Assembly (NCBI RefSeq): GCF_040958095.1
Contig: NC_091150.1
Location: 63,247,893-63,311,892 of the forward strand
From: Procambarus clarkii
Taxonomy: Eukaryota; Arthropoda; Malacostraca; Decapoda; Cambaridae
Direction of reading: 5' to 3'
Length of the DNA: 64,000 nt
Of this stretch, positions 22,621 through 34,814 are shown piece after piece. Positions within the stretch are counted from its first letter, which is position 1. Every line of letters begins with the position of its first letter. A program made the position numbers and the translations under genes. The notes below the pieces were generated by a model, which was given only the letters and a program-made list of their open reading frames with translations, ran no database searches and was not told the DNA's origin.

Positions 22621-24598
22621 TATTATAGACTGTGGGTTGGTTGGTGTTGTCGTCGTCGATCCTTCTCTATGGACAACCCAACCCACAACTCGGCAGAGTG
22701 CTTATACTAGGAGATCACCCTTGGCGCTTCTGGCTCTTGGAGAGGGGCTCAGCGTCACACGTTTAGGGGATGCGGCTCCAACACTTAGCCTCGTTGTCAC
22801 GTGCACACACCCACTCGAGCCGCTGTGACTCCCCACTCTCTCCTTATGAGATATGATCTCCTCAATCCCCTATGACTTATTAGTATTACCTCTTACCCTG
22901 TCCACAGCAGTGGTTCTTGGTTCTTTCTCTCTCTCTCTCCTTCTTCACTACTTCCTGGGAAGCCTCACTAGGACAAGGGCAAACACCAGCAAATTGTGAC
23001 ACATTTACTGAACAAAGCACATACACGATACATACACACATATAATAATAATGAATCCTATACTCTATAATATCACAATCAGGTTGCACTCCAACACCAT
23101 CAGAACTCTATTATCAGCTTATCAAGTGGTATCCTACCTCCTGGTTCACCACCTGATACTATTAACCTCCTCAAGTTGGTCAAGCCTACACACTGTTGCA
23201 CCATCAGCAAGATGACATATATATATAGAAAACCAGCATTTGAATGCAATAACATATACCAGTATAAATGTTCATTGATACTTCAATATAAAAAACTCCT
23301 TGACATAAGGATGCCAACAGTCACTCACCTCTCACTGCGTCTTGCACGCTACTGACAACCAAACACTATCAACTCCCTATAAGTAATCCACCAGAACTTC
23401 CCCTTCCACCTCTGGAAGTTCACAACCCTAATATCCTTAGGTTCTTCCGGGCTTCACTACCAGGATCCTCTGCAGCTCCTCCAGGCTGCTATCATGAAGT
23501 TTCCTTGTGCAACTACGGTGCTTCACCCTTCTGTTAGGTTCTTCCACAGCTCTCTTGGCTGCTACACCACCTCTACAGAAGCACGTGACACTCCTCTTCA
23601 CTGCTGCTTCTCCTCACAGCTCGAGGTCCTCTGCTCCACTACCTTGGAGTCTCATCAGCTACATCATCTGCTGGCTTCGAAGTTCTCAGCAACTTCTTCC
23701 CCAAAAGACAAACCTGCAACCCATCGACACTCCAATAAAATGTTCCCCTTTAACACATAAACAAAAATAACCACACAATATGCTTGCCTCAAACCTCTAT
23801 CTGTCCTCTACATACAGTGAGAGTGGACTCCCCCGTTTTGGGCGGGTCCATACTCCACCTCGCCTGGCGGCGGTCCTCACTCGCTGGGAGGGTCTTCCTC
23901 CATCCGGAGCCGGGCTCCCTCAGTCGTCCGTCAGAGCTCAGAGGGGATGGACGTCGCTCCGTGCTCCTCCCTCTTCACTCTCCTATTTCAGGCCTTCTGC
24001 CTTATTAAAACATGTCTAACCTATAAATAAACATCGCTACTGTCGCTGGGCACACGACCATCTACAAGTGATCACTATGAACTGGCGTTTATCGTGCTTA
24101 CCACAGATTAATTGGTCGAGGGCGCTTTTCCTCTGACGGCGTCTGGTCAGGGCGCTCCACACAGCCCACAATAATGCTTCTGGGCGATTTAATATCTGCT
24201 CGTCGACCAGGACTTGAGACCACAACGTTCCCAGCTCGATTCCACAGCTGGTACGTCCGCACACTTCTCTTCCCTTAGAGATATATCACTAGGGGTTCCC
24301 TTCTGGCGGGAGCTCAAACGGAGCGCGGCTTCCCCCTGCGATGTCTGGCACTCAAGTGAGGTCAAGGTCCTCCGGAAGCGAGCCTCACGCCTCCAGCAAA
24401 ATGTCCACATCTCCTAGCCAGTCATTTATCTATTTTCTTCTGCATTGCCCATAATCTCAAACTGTTACACATATCCAACCAACTATTTTACATATGCGTT
24501 ATCACCTCAATATTCCTTAGACCTTCTAATCAGGTCAGGCTTGACGAATAACTCTCAAGGAGGGAGACTCGTTTCTCCTGCAGGCTGAGATCATAACA
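22621..24598 (-). repeat. 5' LTR of element B
   Basis: 1978 bp, ends TGTTAT...ATAATA on the minus strand; the outer end is at 24598, followed directly by element A sequence 'gctgagta'. Essentially identical to 17182-19151. Confidence 0.9.
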
Positions 24599-25211
24599 GC
24601 TGAGTAGGAATGAGGAAAGATGTGGGCAGACTGAGGACGGAAGTAGAGCGTCAAATTGTCCACGAGCACAGAGGCATATGGATAGTAGAGTTAAGTTGTT
24701 TGAGATGTCAGGAGTCGACATGTTCCACAGAAAACGTGAAGAAAAGATAATGAAGAAGAGTAATAGCCGAGAAAATGAAAGGAGAAGAGACAGTATGTGT
24801 GGAGAGATGCTTACGAGCACTCTAGGAGAGGTAAAGCGATATGTACGGTCGAGTGCTGTTGGATGTAGTACAGTGCTCGAAGAAACTTCTAGGGAACGAA
24901 GAAGAGTTGAAGGAGAAGAAATGGAGTTGTATAGAGGTGAAAAGTGTGGGAAGAGGATGATGATGCAAGCATGGATGGATAGAAGAAAGCCGAGGACTCG
25001 ATGGAAGTCAGATAGGATGAGATCTTGGATAAATGCGGAGACGCAAGGGAGAATCGTCGGTGAAGACGAGGGAGTGAAGTATGATGACAGGAGACGAAAG
25101 TATAATGGGAGTAGATGGAAGTATGAAGACGACAGAGGAGGTACAGACAGCAGATGTCTGACTCTGGACGTGAAGAGAGGAAGACGAAGAAACGGAGGGT
25201 GGAGACAGTAA
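24599..25211 (+). pseudogene. Charged C-terminal tail of element A Gag-PR frame (right of nested B)
   Basis: Continues the frame interrupted at 17181. It is Arg/Glu/Lys/Gly-rich ('SRENERRRDSMCGEMLTS') and ends '...NGGWRQ' like element B. It is cut off from Gag-PR by the TAG at 17141 and by the 7.4 kb insertion. No known domain recognised. Confidence 0.7.
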
Positions 25212-25437
25212 GTAGAGTGGACCGATGGAGTGCAGGCGTCCAAGGAGGACAGCCTAGCCAAGAGGTGCCAGAGACGTCAAATCGTTTGTGAGAAGACCAT
25301 GTTTCTGGAGAGTTGTGAGCCGGATGTTGCAAGGTGCAACGAACTAATTGTAGACTCCTAAGAGAGTATATGGGGTGAAGAACGAGACAGTGTGGTGGCG
25401 GAGGTATTATCCCGAGCTTTGCCACTGGAATAACTCT
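25212..25437 (+). other. 3' untranslated region of element A
   Basis: Homologous to the corresponding part of element B (19171-19422). No gene seen. Confidence 0.7.
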
Positions 25438-25456
25438 CAAAATAAGGGGAGGGGAG
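25438..25456 (+). promoter_or_regulatory. Polypurine tract of element A
   Basis: A-rich lead-in followed by AAGGGGAGGGGAG, directly before TGTTATG of the 3' LTR; identical in layout to the tract of element B. Confidence 0.88.
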
Positions 25457-27513
25457 TGTTATGATCTCAGCTGGCAGGAGAAACGAGTCTCCCTCCTTGA
25501 GAGTTATTCATCAAGCCTGACCTGATTAGAAGGTCTAGCGAATATTGAGGTGATAACGCATATGTAAAATAGTTGCTTGGATATGTGTAACAGTTTGAGA
25601 TTATGGGCAATGAAGAAGAAAACAGATAAATGACTGGCGAGGAGATGTGGACGTTTTGCTGGAGGCGTGAGGCTCGCTTCCGGAGGACCTTGACCTCACT
25701 TGAGTGCCAGACATCGCAGGGGGAAGCTGCGCTCCGTTGAGCTCCCGTCAGAAGGGAACCCCTAGTGATATATCTCGAAGAGAAGAGAAGTGTGCAGACG
25801 TACCAGCTGTGGAATCGAGCTGGGGACGTGTGGTCTCAAGTCGTGGGCGATAATTAGTGAATATTAAGCCGCCCGGAGGCATTATTGTGGGCCGTGGAGC
25901 GCCCTGACCAAGCCTCGTCAGAGGGAGAAAGCGCCCTCGACCTTATAATCTGTGGTAAGCACGATATACGCCAGTTCATAGTGATTGCTTGTAGTTGGTC
26001 GTGTGCCCAGCGACAGTAGCAATGTTTATTTATAAGTTAGACATGTTTTAATAAGGCAGAAGGCCTGAAATAAGAGAGTGGAGAGGGAGGAACACGAAGC
26101 GACGTCCATCCCCTCTGAGCGCTGGCGGGCGACTGAGGGAGCCCGGCTCCTGACGGAGGATGACCCTCCCAGTGAGTGAGGACCGCCGCCAGGCGAGGTG
26201 GAGTATGGACCCGCCCAAAGCGGGGGAGTCCACTCTCACTGTATGTAGAGGACAGATAGAGGTTGGAGACAAATATATTGTGTGATTATTTTTGTTTATG
26301 TGTTAAAGGGGAAACAATTTTATTGGAGTGTCGATGGGTTGCAGGTTTGTCTTTGGGGGAGAAGTTGCTGAGAACTTCGAAGCCAGCAGATGAAGTAGCT
26401 GATGAGACTCCAAGGTAGTGGAGCAGAGGACCTCGAGCTGTGAGGAGAAGCAGCAGTGAAGAGGAGTGTCACGTGCTTCTGTAGAGGTGGTGTAGCAGCC
26501 AAGAGAGCTGTGGAGGAACCTAACAGAAGGGTGAAGCACCGTAGTTGCACAAGGAAACTTCATGATAGCAGCCTGGAGGAGCTGCAGAGGATCCTGGTAG
26601 TGAAGCCCGGAAGAACCTGAAGAGATCAGGGTAGTGAACTTCCAGAGGTGGAAGGGGAAGTTCTGGTGGATTACTAGTAGGGAGTTGATAGTGTTTGGTT
26701 GTCATTAGCGCGCAAGACGCAGTGAGAGGTGAGTGATTGTTTGCATTCTTATGTCAAGGAGTGTTTTATACTGAAGTTTAGAGTTACAGTCGTTGGCTGG
26801 ATTACCTACAGATGTATGCGTTCTAGGACCGATATTGATCGATTAATCATTGCTGTGTATCAATGAACATTTATACTGATATATGTTATTGCATTCAAAT
26901 GCTGATTTTCTATATATATATTATCTTGCTGATGGTGCAACAGTGTATGTAGACTTGATCAACTTGAGGTGGTTGATAGTATCAGGTGGTGAACCAGGAG
27001 ATAGGATACCACTTGATAAGCTGATAATAGAGTTCTGATGGTGTTGGAGTGCAACCTGATTGTAATATTATAGAGTATAGGATTCATGATTATTATATGT
27101 GTGTATGTATCGTGTATGTGCTTTGTCCAGTAAATGTATCCCAATTTGCTGGTGTTTGCCCTTGTCCTAGTGAGGCTTCCCAGGAGGTAGTAAAGAAGGA
27201 GAGAGAGAAAGAACCAAGAACCACTGCTGTGGACAGGGTAGAAGGTAATACTAGTAAGTCATAGGGGATTGAGGGGATCACATCTGATAAGGAGAGAGTG
27301 GGGAGTCACAGCGGCTCGAGTGGGTGTGTGCACGTGACAACGAGGCTAAGTGTTGGAGCCGCATCCCCTAAACGTGTGACGTTGAGCCCCTCTCCAAGAG
27401 CCAGAAGCGCCAAGGGTGATCTCCTAGTATAAACACTCTACCGAGTTGTGGGTTGGGTTGTCCATAGAGAAGGATCAACCACGACAACATCAACCAACCC
27501 ACAGTCTATAATA
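25457..27513 (+). repeat. 3' LTR of element A
   Basis: 2057 bp, co-linear with 12640-14696. Ends CAGTCTATAATA, then TAAG and the resumed Penelope sequence 'ttattacgaaacg'. Confidence 0.9.

Positions 27514-28167
<654 letters not shown>

Positions 28168-28256
<89 letters not shown>
28168..28256. repeat. (TA)n microsatellite
   Basis: TA tract with one AA interruption, between MITE copies 1 and 2. Confidence 0.95.
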
Positions 28257-28259
<3 letters not shown>

Positions 28260-28640
28260 GTACCTAATAGCCAGAATGCACTTTTATGCCTACTATGCAA
28301 GGCCTGATTTGCCTAATAAGCCAAGTTTTCCTGAATTAATATATTTTCTCTTTTTTTTCTTATGAAATGAAAAAGCTACCCATTTCATTATGTATGAGGT
28401 CAATTTTTTTTTATTGGAGTTAAAATTAACGTAGATATATGACCAAACGTAACCAACCCTACCTAACCTAACCTAACCTATCTTTAGAGGTTAGGTTAGG
28501 TGAGTTAGCCGAAAAAGTTAGGTTAGGTTAGGTTAGGTAGGTTAGGTTGTCGAAAAACAATTAATTCAGGAAAACTTGGCTTATTAGGCAAATCGGGCCT
28601 TGCATAGTAGGCATAAAAGTGCGTTCTGGCTACTAGGTAC

Positions 28641-28643
<3 letters not shown>
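28257..28643 (-). mobile_element. Fold-back MITE copy 2 (opposite orientation)
   Basis: 387 bp with the same terminal inverted repeats. The asymmetric centre (the 'ttcttatgaaatg' side versus the 'gtcgaaaaacaatt' side) shows it lies in the opposite direction to copies 1 and 3. Confidence 0.88.

Positions 28644-28717
<74 letters not shown>
28644..28717. repeat. (TA)n microsatellite
   Basis: TA tract between MITE copies 2 and 3. Confidence 0.95.
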
Positions 28718-28720
<3 letters not shown>

Positions 28721-29103
28721 GTACCTAGTAGCCAGAACGCACTTCTCAGCCTACTATGCAAGGCCTAATTTGCCTAATAAGCCAAGTTTTCATGAATTAA
28801 TTATTTTTCGACTACCTAACCTACCTAACCTAACCTAACCTAACTTTTTCGGCTACCTATCCTAACCTAACCTATAGAGATAGGTTAGGTTAGGTTAGGT
28901 AGGGTTGGTTAGGCTCGGTCATATATCTACGTCAATTTTAACTCCAATAAAAAACAATTGACCTCATTCATAATGAAATGGGTAGCTTTATCATTTCATA
29001 AGCAAAAAATTAGAGAAAATATATTAATTCATGAAAACTTGGCTTATTAGTCAAATCGGGCCTTGCATAGTAGGCTGGGAAGTGCGTTCTGGCTATTAGG
29101 TAC

Positions 29104-29106
<3 letters not shown>
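28718..29106 (+). mobile_element. Fold-back MITE copy 3
   Basis: 389 bp, same orientation and length as copy 1, with scattered substitutions. Followed by a shorter (TA)n tract to about 29150. Confidence 0.88.
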
Positions 29107-29150
<44 letters not shown>

Positions 29151-29153
<3 letters not shown>

Positions 29154-31846
29154 ATGTATGTATGGTAGTTGCAGCATTAACGTAATCTTGGTAGAATTTG
29201 GTGAATGACGAGGCTGTCTGCAGTGACAGCCGTCGCTCTGTCGAGTAATGTAATTCTTGGAAGTGTTTATCGGTCTGCGGGATCGATAAATAACTCACCC
29301 ATGTGATTTAAGGAGTGCGTGATCTCCTTAGTGTTCCAGTAACGTTTGATAGCTGTAGGCTACATGTGTCAGCATTAATTATATATATACGATCATAGTG
29401 TCACAGTGCCCAGTGTTATTGTGTTATTTACTGTGGTGATTGCAATGTGTGGACCTATGTTCTAAGGGGTAATGCAAGCACTAGGGTCATTTGCAATAGT
29501 AAGTAAGTTTTGTGCAGTATTCTAATACTTGGAAATTTAAGTTCTTGCCGTGTGTGTTATTACAAAGGGGTTGTTATTTGATGGTAATTGTTGCTAGTGT
29601 TGAGCAATCACCGTATGTGATTGCAGTTCAGTAAAGTCATTGTGGGGCAGTGTTCTAGAGGGTTTATGTCCTGTATGTTAATTTACTAGGTTCTGCAGTA
29701 TTGTCATTGCAACCGGATTGTAACATAAATCACTGGGATTTGTTAGTGTGATGTATCATTGTCGTGGGTGAACTAGACTGTAGACGAGTACTTGGGTTTT
29801 ATATTCTCCTGTTTATTTGGTAGGACATCGAAGTCCAGTATTCAGTGAGGTGATTGCGAGGCAATTAATATAACGTAACCAAGGGAATGCCCATTGCTTT
29901 AAGAGAATTTGTTCTTTGACAATTTGAGTAACGTAGAATACGTTTGGGTTAATTTACTTTCCTGCAAAGCAGCTACGATAGTCTCAGGGAGCCTAGCCAT
30001 CAGCCAGATTAGAATTAGAGTATTGTCTGTCGTAATTAACGGTCAGTGGGCCGCATAATTGACGTGTTTCAGGAAGTCAAAGTAATTAACCTCGATCTTT
30101 GTTTGATCGACTCACACGAAGGCTCCATTGTTCCATTAACGTAACGTCGTTATTTATCTGTCCGGAAGTACCGGCACTTGAATGACTCGTGGGAGGAGTA
30201 GCGTCATTTTAGAATAACGTAAACGTGGTGCCTAATTACCGTTATTGGCCACCTGAATTGGTCTGAGTATGGAAGGCTTAAACGGAATTCATACCTTAAT
30301 GTAAATTGCTGAGCCAGTGTGAAAGGTTGCGTATTTAATTGTTTAATTATTGATCTTGAGGATAGTAATTAATTACTCTAAAGGTAATCACGAGTGATTA
30401 CCGTTCTCTTAGCACTTTGGACATTGTAAATCAGAGTTTACCGTCGCTGAGTGATTATTAACCGATTAACGTAAATTAACGTAACTAGTAAAGAGATTAA
30501 TCAGCTGTCTGGTAGTACAGAGATTAATGGGATTTTTTCACTAAATGCTCGACGGGTAGAGTGTTGTGTAATTTCCGCGTTACTAGTGACAGTTGTAAGA
30601 GTTATTAAATTAACGTAAATGTTATTGTGTTATTAACGTATATCAATTGGTATTGATTGTTGATCGTCCATGGGACGGACTGTTAACGTAAGGATTAATT
30701 TGAGGAAGGGTGCTGGAGTTGCCAGTGAACCCATTAGTCATTGATGTGTCATTGAAAGGCTACTGATTTGATTGCATTGCAACCGCCATTGCAGGTGTAG
30801 ACTGCAGTGAGGCGTAGAACAGTTAGGAGGTTACTGGAGACGTATTTCAGAACCTACTGTGTCATTTGTTGTAATTGTGATTATAGATCTGTTAGTTCTT
30901 GTTTCTTGTTGATTCCTCTGTGGTCACGCTTATGTTCGAGTTAGTTCATTATGCAGTCCGAGGGGCTGGTGTCTAGCTGTCATTGATAGTGTCACAGGAA
31001 GGATTTCGAGTAACGTCATTGATATTTCTTTTGCTTTGTTGTAGTAGTTAGTACTTTATTGAATAAACTAAGTTGTTATGGTTAACACTGTCTTTTCGTT
31101 ACACCCCACACATTATTATTGCCCTGCAAGTGTTCTTCACACTCGACTAATAAAATTGAGACTGATTCTGAGTTTTGGACCAAATATACGGCACCACACA
31201 ACAATAAATTATTGTTGTGAGAGCCCGTGACCTACTCGTTAGATTCGCTTCGGCGATTGGCGAAGGTCGGCGGCCTAGTGGAGGAGATTTCAATGTTTAT
31301 TGGGGTCTCGGCGTTTGCTTGCGCCTAGTCAATTGTTCATACATGGTCCCAAAGTGAGGAATGAGCTGTTTACTACACTGATGTGTTAGCTAAGCAAGTC
31401 CTTCCTCAGGCGACCTAATTGAATATCACGACTGGAATAAAGGTTAAAGAATAAAGAAAATTCTTAGAAATTTTCCGAGCTCAATTCCTCAACCATTTCA
31501 TTTATTCCACTAAAGTCACACTCTCACAGTGTAGTCAGCTGGGTGCCGCCGCTGTTGTGATATGTTTTGAGTTATTATATTCCACGGCTCTTATTATATG
31601 TTAATTCGTCTGTTAAATTATATGATTATATATTCGTTGCTTTAATTTCAAAAAGAAAAAAAAATAAACTTAATGGAAGCTTTGTTACAAATTTTGTGTA
31701 CTTCTAATGGATGCGATCAGGCATGAGTTTCTGTTGACAAAATTGAATTACAAAATACTGTTTAATTTTCAGTCGTGAACGTAATTGGAAATCTGGAATA
31801 ATGCTTAATTACAATTTAATGATAACTCGTTGTGTGACACAGAGGT
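29151..31846. other. No gene recognised; TAACGTA-rich tract
   Basis: About 2.7 kb without a usable open frame. The heptamer TAACGTA occurs about ten times between 29174 and 30690, far above chance. 'tgtgagagcccgtgacc' near 31216 superficially resembles a primer-binding site, but no LTR pair was found around it. Function unknown. Confidence 0.4.
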
Positions 31847-31849
31847 GCT

Positions 31850-32875
31850 GCATAGTATCTGAGCTCTCTTGGCCACCTTACTGTTGTCTGAGCACTCTTG
31901 GCCACCTTGCTGTTGTCTGAGCTCTCTTGTCCACCTTACTGTTGTCTGAGCTCTCTTGGCCACCTTACTGTTGTCTGAGCTCTCTTGGCCACCTTACTGT
32001 TGTCTGAGCTCTCTTGGCCACCTTACTGTTGTCTGAGCTCTCTTGGCCACCTTACTGTTGTCTGAGCTCTCTTGGCCACCTTACTGTTGTCTGAGCTCTC
32101 TTGGCAACCTTACTGTTGTCTGAGCTCTCTTGGCCACCTTACTGTTGTCTGAGCTCTCTTGGCCACCTTACTGTTGTCTGAGCTCTCTTGGCCACCTTAC
32201 TGTTGTCTGAGCTCTCTTGACCACCTTACTGTTGTCTGAGCTCTCTTGGCAACCTTACTGTTGTCTGAGCTCTCTTGGCCACCTTACTGTTGTCTGAGCT
32301 CTCTTGACCACCTTACTGTTGTCTGAGCTCTCTTGGCAACCTTACTGTTGTCTGAGCTCTCTTGGCCACCTTACTGTTGTCTGAGCTCTCTTGGCCACCT
32401 TACTGTTGTCTGAGCTCTCTTGGCCACCTTACTGTTGTCTGAGCTCTCTTGGCCACCTTACTGTTGTCTGAGCTCTCTTGGCAACCTTACTGTTGTCTGA
32501 GCTCTCTTGGCCACCTTACTGTTGTCTGAGCTCTCTTGACCACCTTACTGTTGTCTGAGCTCTCTTGGCAACCTTACTGTTGTCTGAGCTCTCTTGGCCA
32601 CCTTACTGTTGTCTGAGCTCTCTTGGGCAACCTTACTGTTGTCTGAGCTCTCTTGGCCACCTTACTGTTGTCTGAGCTCTCTTGGCCACCTTACTGTTGT
32701 CTGAGCTCTCTTGGCAACCTTACTGTTGTCTGAGCTCTCTTGGCCACCTTACTGTTGTCTGAGCTCTCTTGACCACCTTACTGTTGTCTGAGCTCTCTTG
32801 GCAACCTTACTGTTGTCTGAGCTCTCTTGGCCACCTTACTGTTGTCTGAGCTCTCTTGGGCAACCTTACCCTTGG
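31850..32875. repeat. 29 bp minisatellite with higher-order structure
   Basis: About 35 head-to-tail copies of a 29 bp unit containing 'tgttgtctgagctctcttgg' followed by ccacc, caacc or accacc variants and 'ttac'. Variant order repeats: the only two 30 bp units ('gggcaacc', at 32625 and 32858) are 233 bp apart, i.e. eight units, and the six preceding variants occur in the same order. Not a CRISPR array: there are no spacers. Confidence 0.93.
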
Positions 32876-32965
32876 GTCTACTGTAAAAAGCCCCAAGTAA
32901 AAACCGTGTAGTTTTTCAACTGTATTTTCATAATTAAACAATATATGTATATAAAAAATACATAT

Positions 32966-33060
32966 GTGCTCCTGGTAGTATGGGTTCGAGTCACTTCTGG
33001 GGTGTTAGTTTTCAGTTGCATATTTGCTTGGGGACCATTCAGGCTTGTTCACATTTGTAT
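32966..33060 (+). mobile_element. tRNA-Ser/Leu-like SINE, head-truncated copy
   Basis: Holds 'gggttcgagtcacttctggg' (B-box/T-arm) and the tail 'gttttcagttgcatat', shared with copies at 33170 and 58328. Confidence 0.65.
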
Positions 33061-33169
33061 TCCTCACATGTTCCCCAAAGAATGAGGTGATTTGATAAAA
33101 TATCATGCTCAAGATTACCATCAGAGTGCTGGGGGGATGATGGGGAATTAGCTTCGGCTACCATCATCT

Positions 33170-33268
33170 TGTCCGGTCGTGATGGTCGAGTGGTTAAGGG
33201 GTCCTGTACACCAGTTGCAGAGTGGTCCTTTCAGTATGGGTTGGAGTCACTTCTGGGGGTGTGAGTTT

Positions 33269-33278
<10 letters not shown>
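33170..33278 (+). mobile_element. tRNA-Ser/Leu-like SINE ending in (TA)n
   Basis: The A-box-like 'tggtcgagtggttaagg' (33183-33199) and degenerate B-box 'gggttggagtc' lie at tRNA spacing with a long variable arm. The body ends 'gttttcagtttatatata', running into (TA)n. Confidence 0.72.

Positions 33279-33356
<78 letters not shown>
33278..33356. repeat. (TA)n microsatellite
   Basis: TA tract forming the tail of the SINE at 33170. Confidence 0.95.
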
Positions 33357-33360
<4 letters not shown>

Positions 33361-33483
33361 GGGGTGGTAGGAGAAGTGAACACTCTTTCGTATTCAGAGT
33401 TAAATGTCAAGTTTTTCCCTGAGTGCTCTGTGTTCCCTTCTCTGAGGCTGTGGGTCCCTATAATTACACCAGTGGTGGTACCC

Positions 33484-34377
<894 letters not shown>

Positions 34378-34378
<1 letters not shown>

Positions 34379-34462
34379 CCTACTTCACCTTGGCTCTAGG
34401 AGACTCGAACCGGAGACCCCATGCGTGTGAGGAAGAAACTCTATTAACTCGGCTATTGAGTA
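34378..34462 (-). mobile_element. tRNA-derived SINE head, family with 'GGTTCGAGTCTCCT'
   Basis: On the minus strand 'ctccggttcgagtctcctag' gives a T-arm and B-box, preceded by a degenerate tRNA body ('gccgagttaatagag'). A relative lies at 39945-40028. Its insertion at the Penelope end explains the abrupt loss of EN sequence at 34378. Confidence 0.6.
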
Positions 34463-34564
34463 GTCTTAATAAGGAAAGTTTCGATTTTCCCTGACAACTA
34501 TTGAAGCTCAGAGGAATTAGTGATCCTCGCCCACCTTATATACATGGCCATCCCAAAAGGCCTG

Positions 34565-34590
34565 CAGTTCAGCTTGTGTGGATGATATAT
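34565..34590. repeat. 26 bp perfect inverted repeat, left arm
   Basis: CAGTTCAGCTTGTGTGG and the nine following bases are repeated in perfect reverse complement at 35773-35798, 1.18 kb away. The match stops abruptly at both arm ends. Candidate terminal repeat of an unrecognised element; no matching target duplication seen. Confidence 0.8.
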
Positions 34591-34613
34591 AATTACCAAG
34601 TCGAAGTTAGTAA

Positions 34614-34810
34614 TTATATATTACTTATATAACCTAGTAATATATTCCAGTCCACAGTTCCAAACTCAGTATATTCCCTTATTAGGACACCGCACCCTGC
34701 CCTGCCATCCTCCGCCACCGACCAGTCACAATATACATGTAAACTATTGCCTCTTGGTAACCCAGATATCATGCTTTCATTCAAACACCGCAATTGTCCC
34801 GGTTCATATT
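34614..34810 (-). pseudogene. RNase H fragment of a non-LTR retrotransposon
   Basis: On the minus strand 'SLHVYCDWSVAEDGRAGCGV' followed by 'LIREYTE' is the first strand-turn of a type I RNase H, with the first catalytic Asp in 'YCDWS' (normally T/C-D-G-S). The rest of the domain is lost within 20 codons. A short fossil, unrelated in detail to the RNase H at 1.4 kb. Confidence 0.6.
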
Positions 34811-34814
34811 GAAT

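Larger units (their letters stand above)
17182..24598 (-). mobile_element. LTR retrotransposon B: same family, inverted, nested inside A
   Basis: LTRs are at 22621-24598 (5' in its own sense) and 17182-19151 (3'). They match end to end with no indel (offset 5447), except that the 3' LTR lacks the last 8 bases at its U5 end. I found one difference (17298 T versus 22745 G). Internal region 19152-22620 (~3.47 kb) carries an intact Gag-PR frame and no RT/integrase. Element A's sequence reads straight across the insertion ('gcaactgt' then 'gctgagta', matching B's own uninterrupted sequence), with no target duplication. Confidence 0.9.
12640..27513 (+). mobile_element. LTR retrotransposon A: Gag-protease only, carrying nested element B
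   Basis: The 5' LTR (12640-14696) and 3' LTR (25457-27513) are each exactly 2057 bp. A primer-binding site (14700-14717) and polypurine tract (25438-25456) are in place. The flanks give TAAG (or ATAAG) on both sides: 'aataag' before the 5' LTR and 'taag' after the 3' LTR. Internal sequence without element B is about 3.34 kb and codes for Gag and an aspartic protease but no RT, RNase H or integrase. Gag type and protease resemble Ty3/Gypsy elements with SCAN-like Gag. LTR ends are TGTTAT...ATAATA, an imperfect inverted repeat. By eye the two LTRs differ at about 17 sites (~0.8%). Confidence 0.88.

Noticed and set aside
31216..31235. Primer-binding site and LTR element in 29.2-31.6 kb
   Set aside because: Only a weak 'gagagcccgtgacc' resemblance; no second LTR, Gag or polypurine tract found.
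31850..32875. CRISPR-like array of ~29 bp repeats
   Set aside because: No spacers: units are directly head to tail, and the context is eukaryotic.
33170..33278. A functional tRNA gene (also considered at 11156-11226, 39945-40028, 48300-48497 and 58690-58826)
   Set aside because: Acceptor stems do not pair, bodies continue into SINE tails, and several copies share the same extensions.
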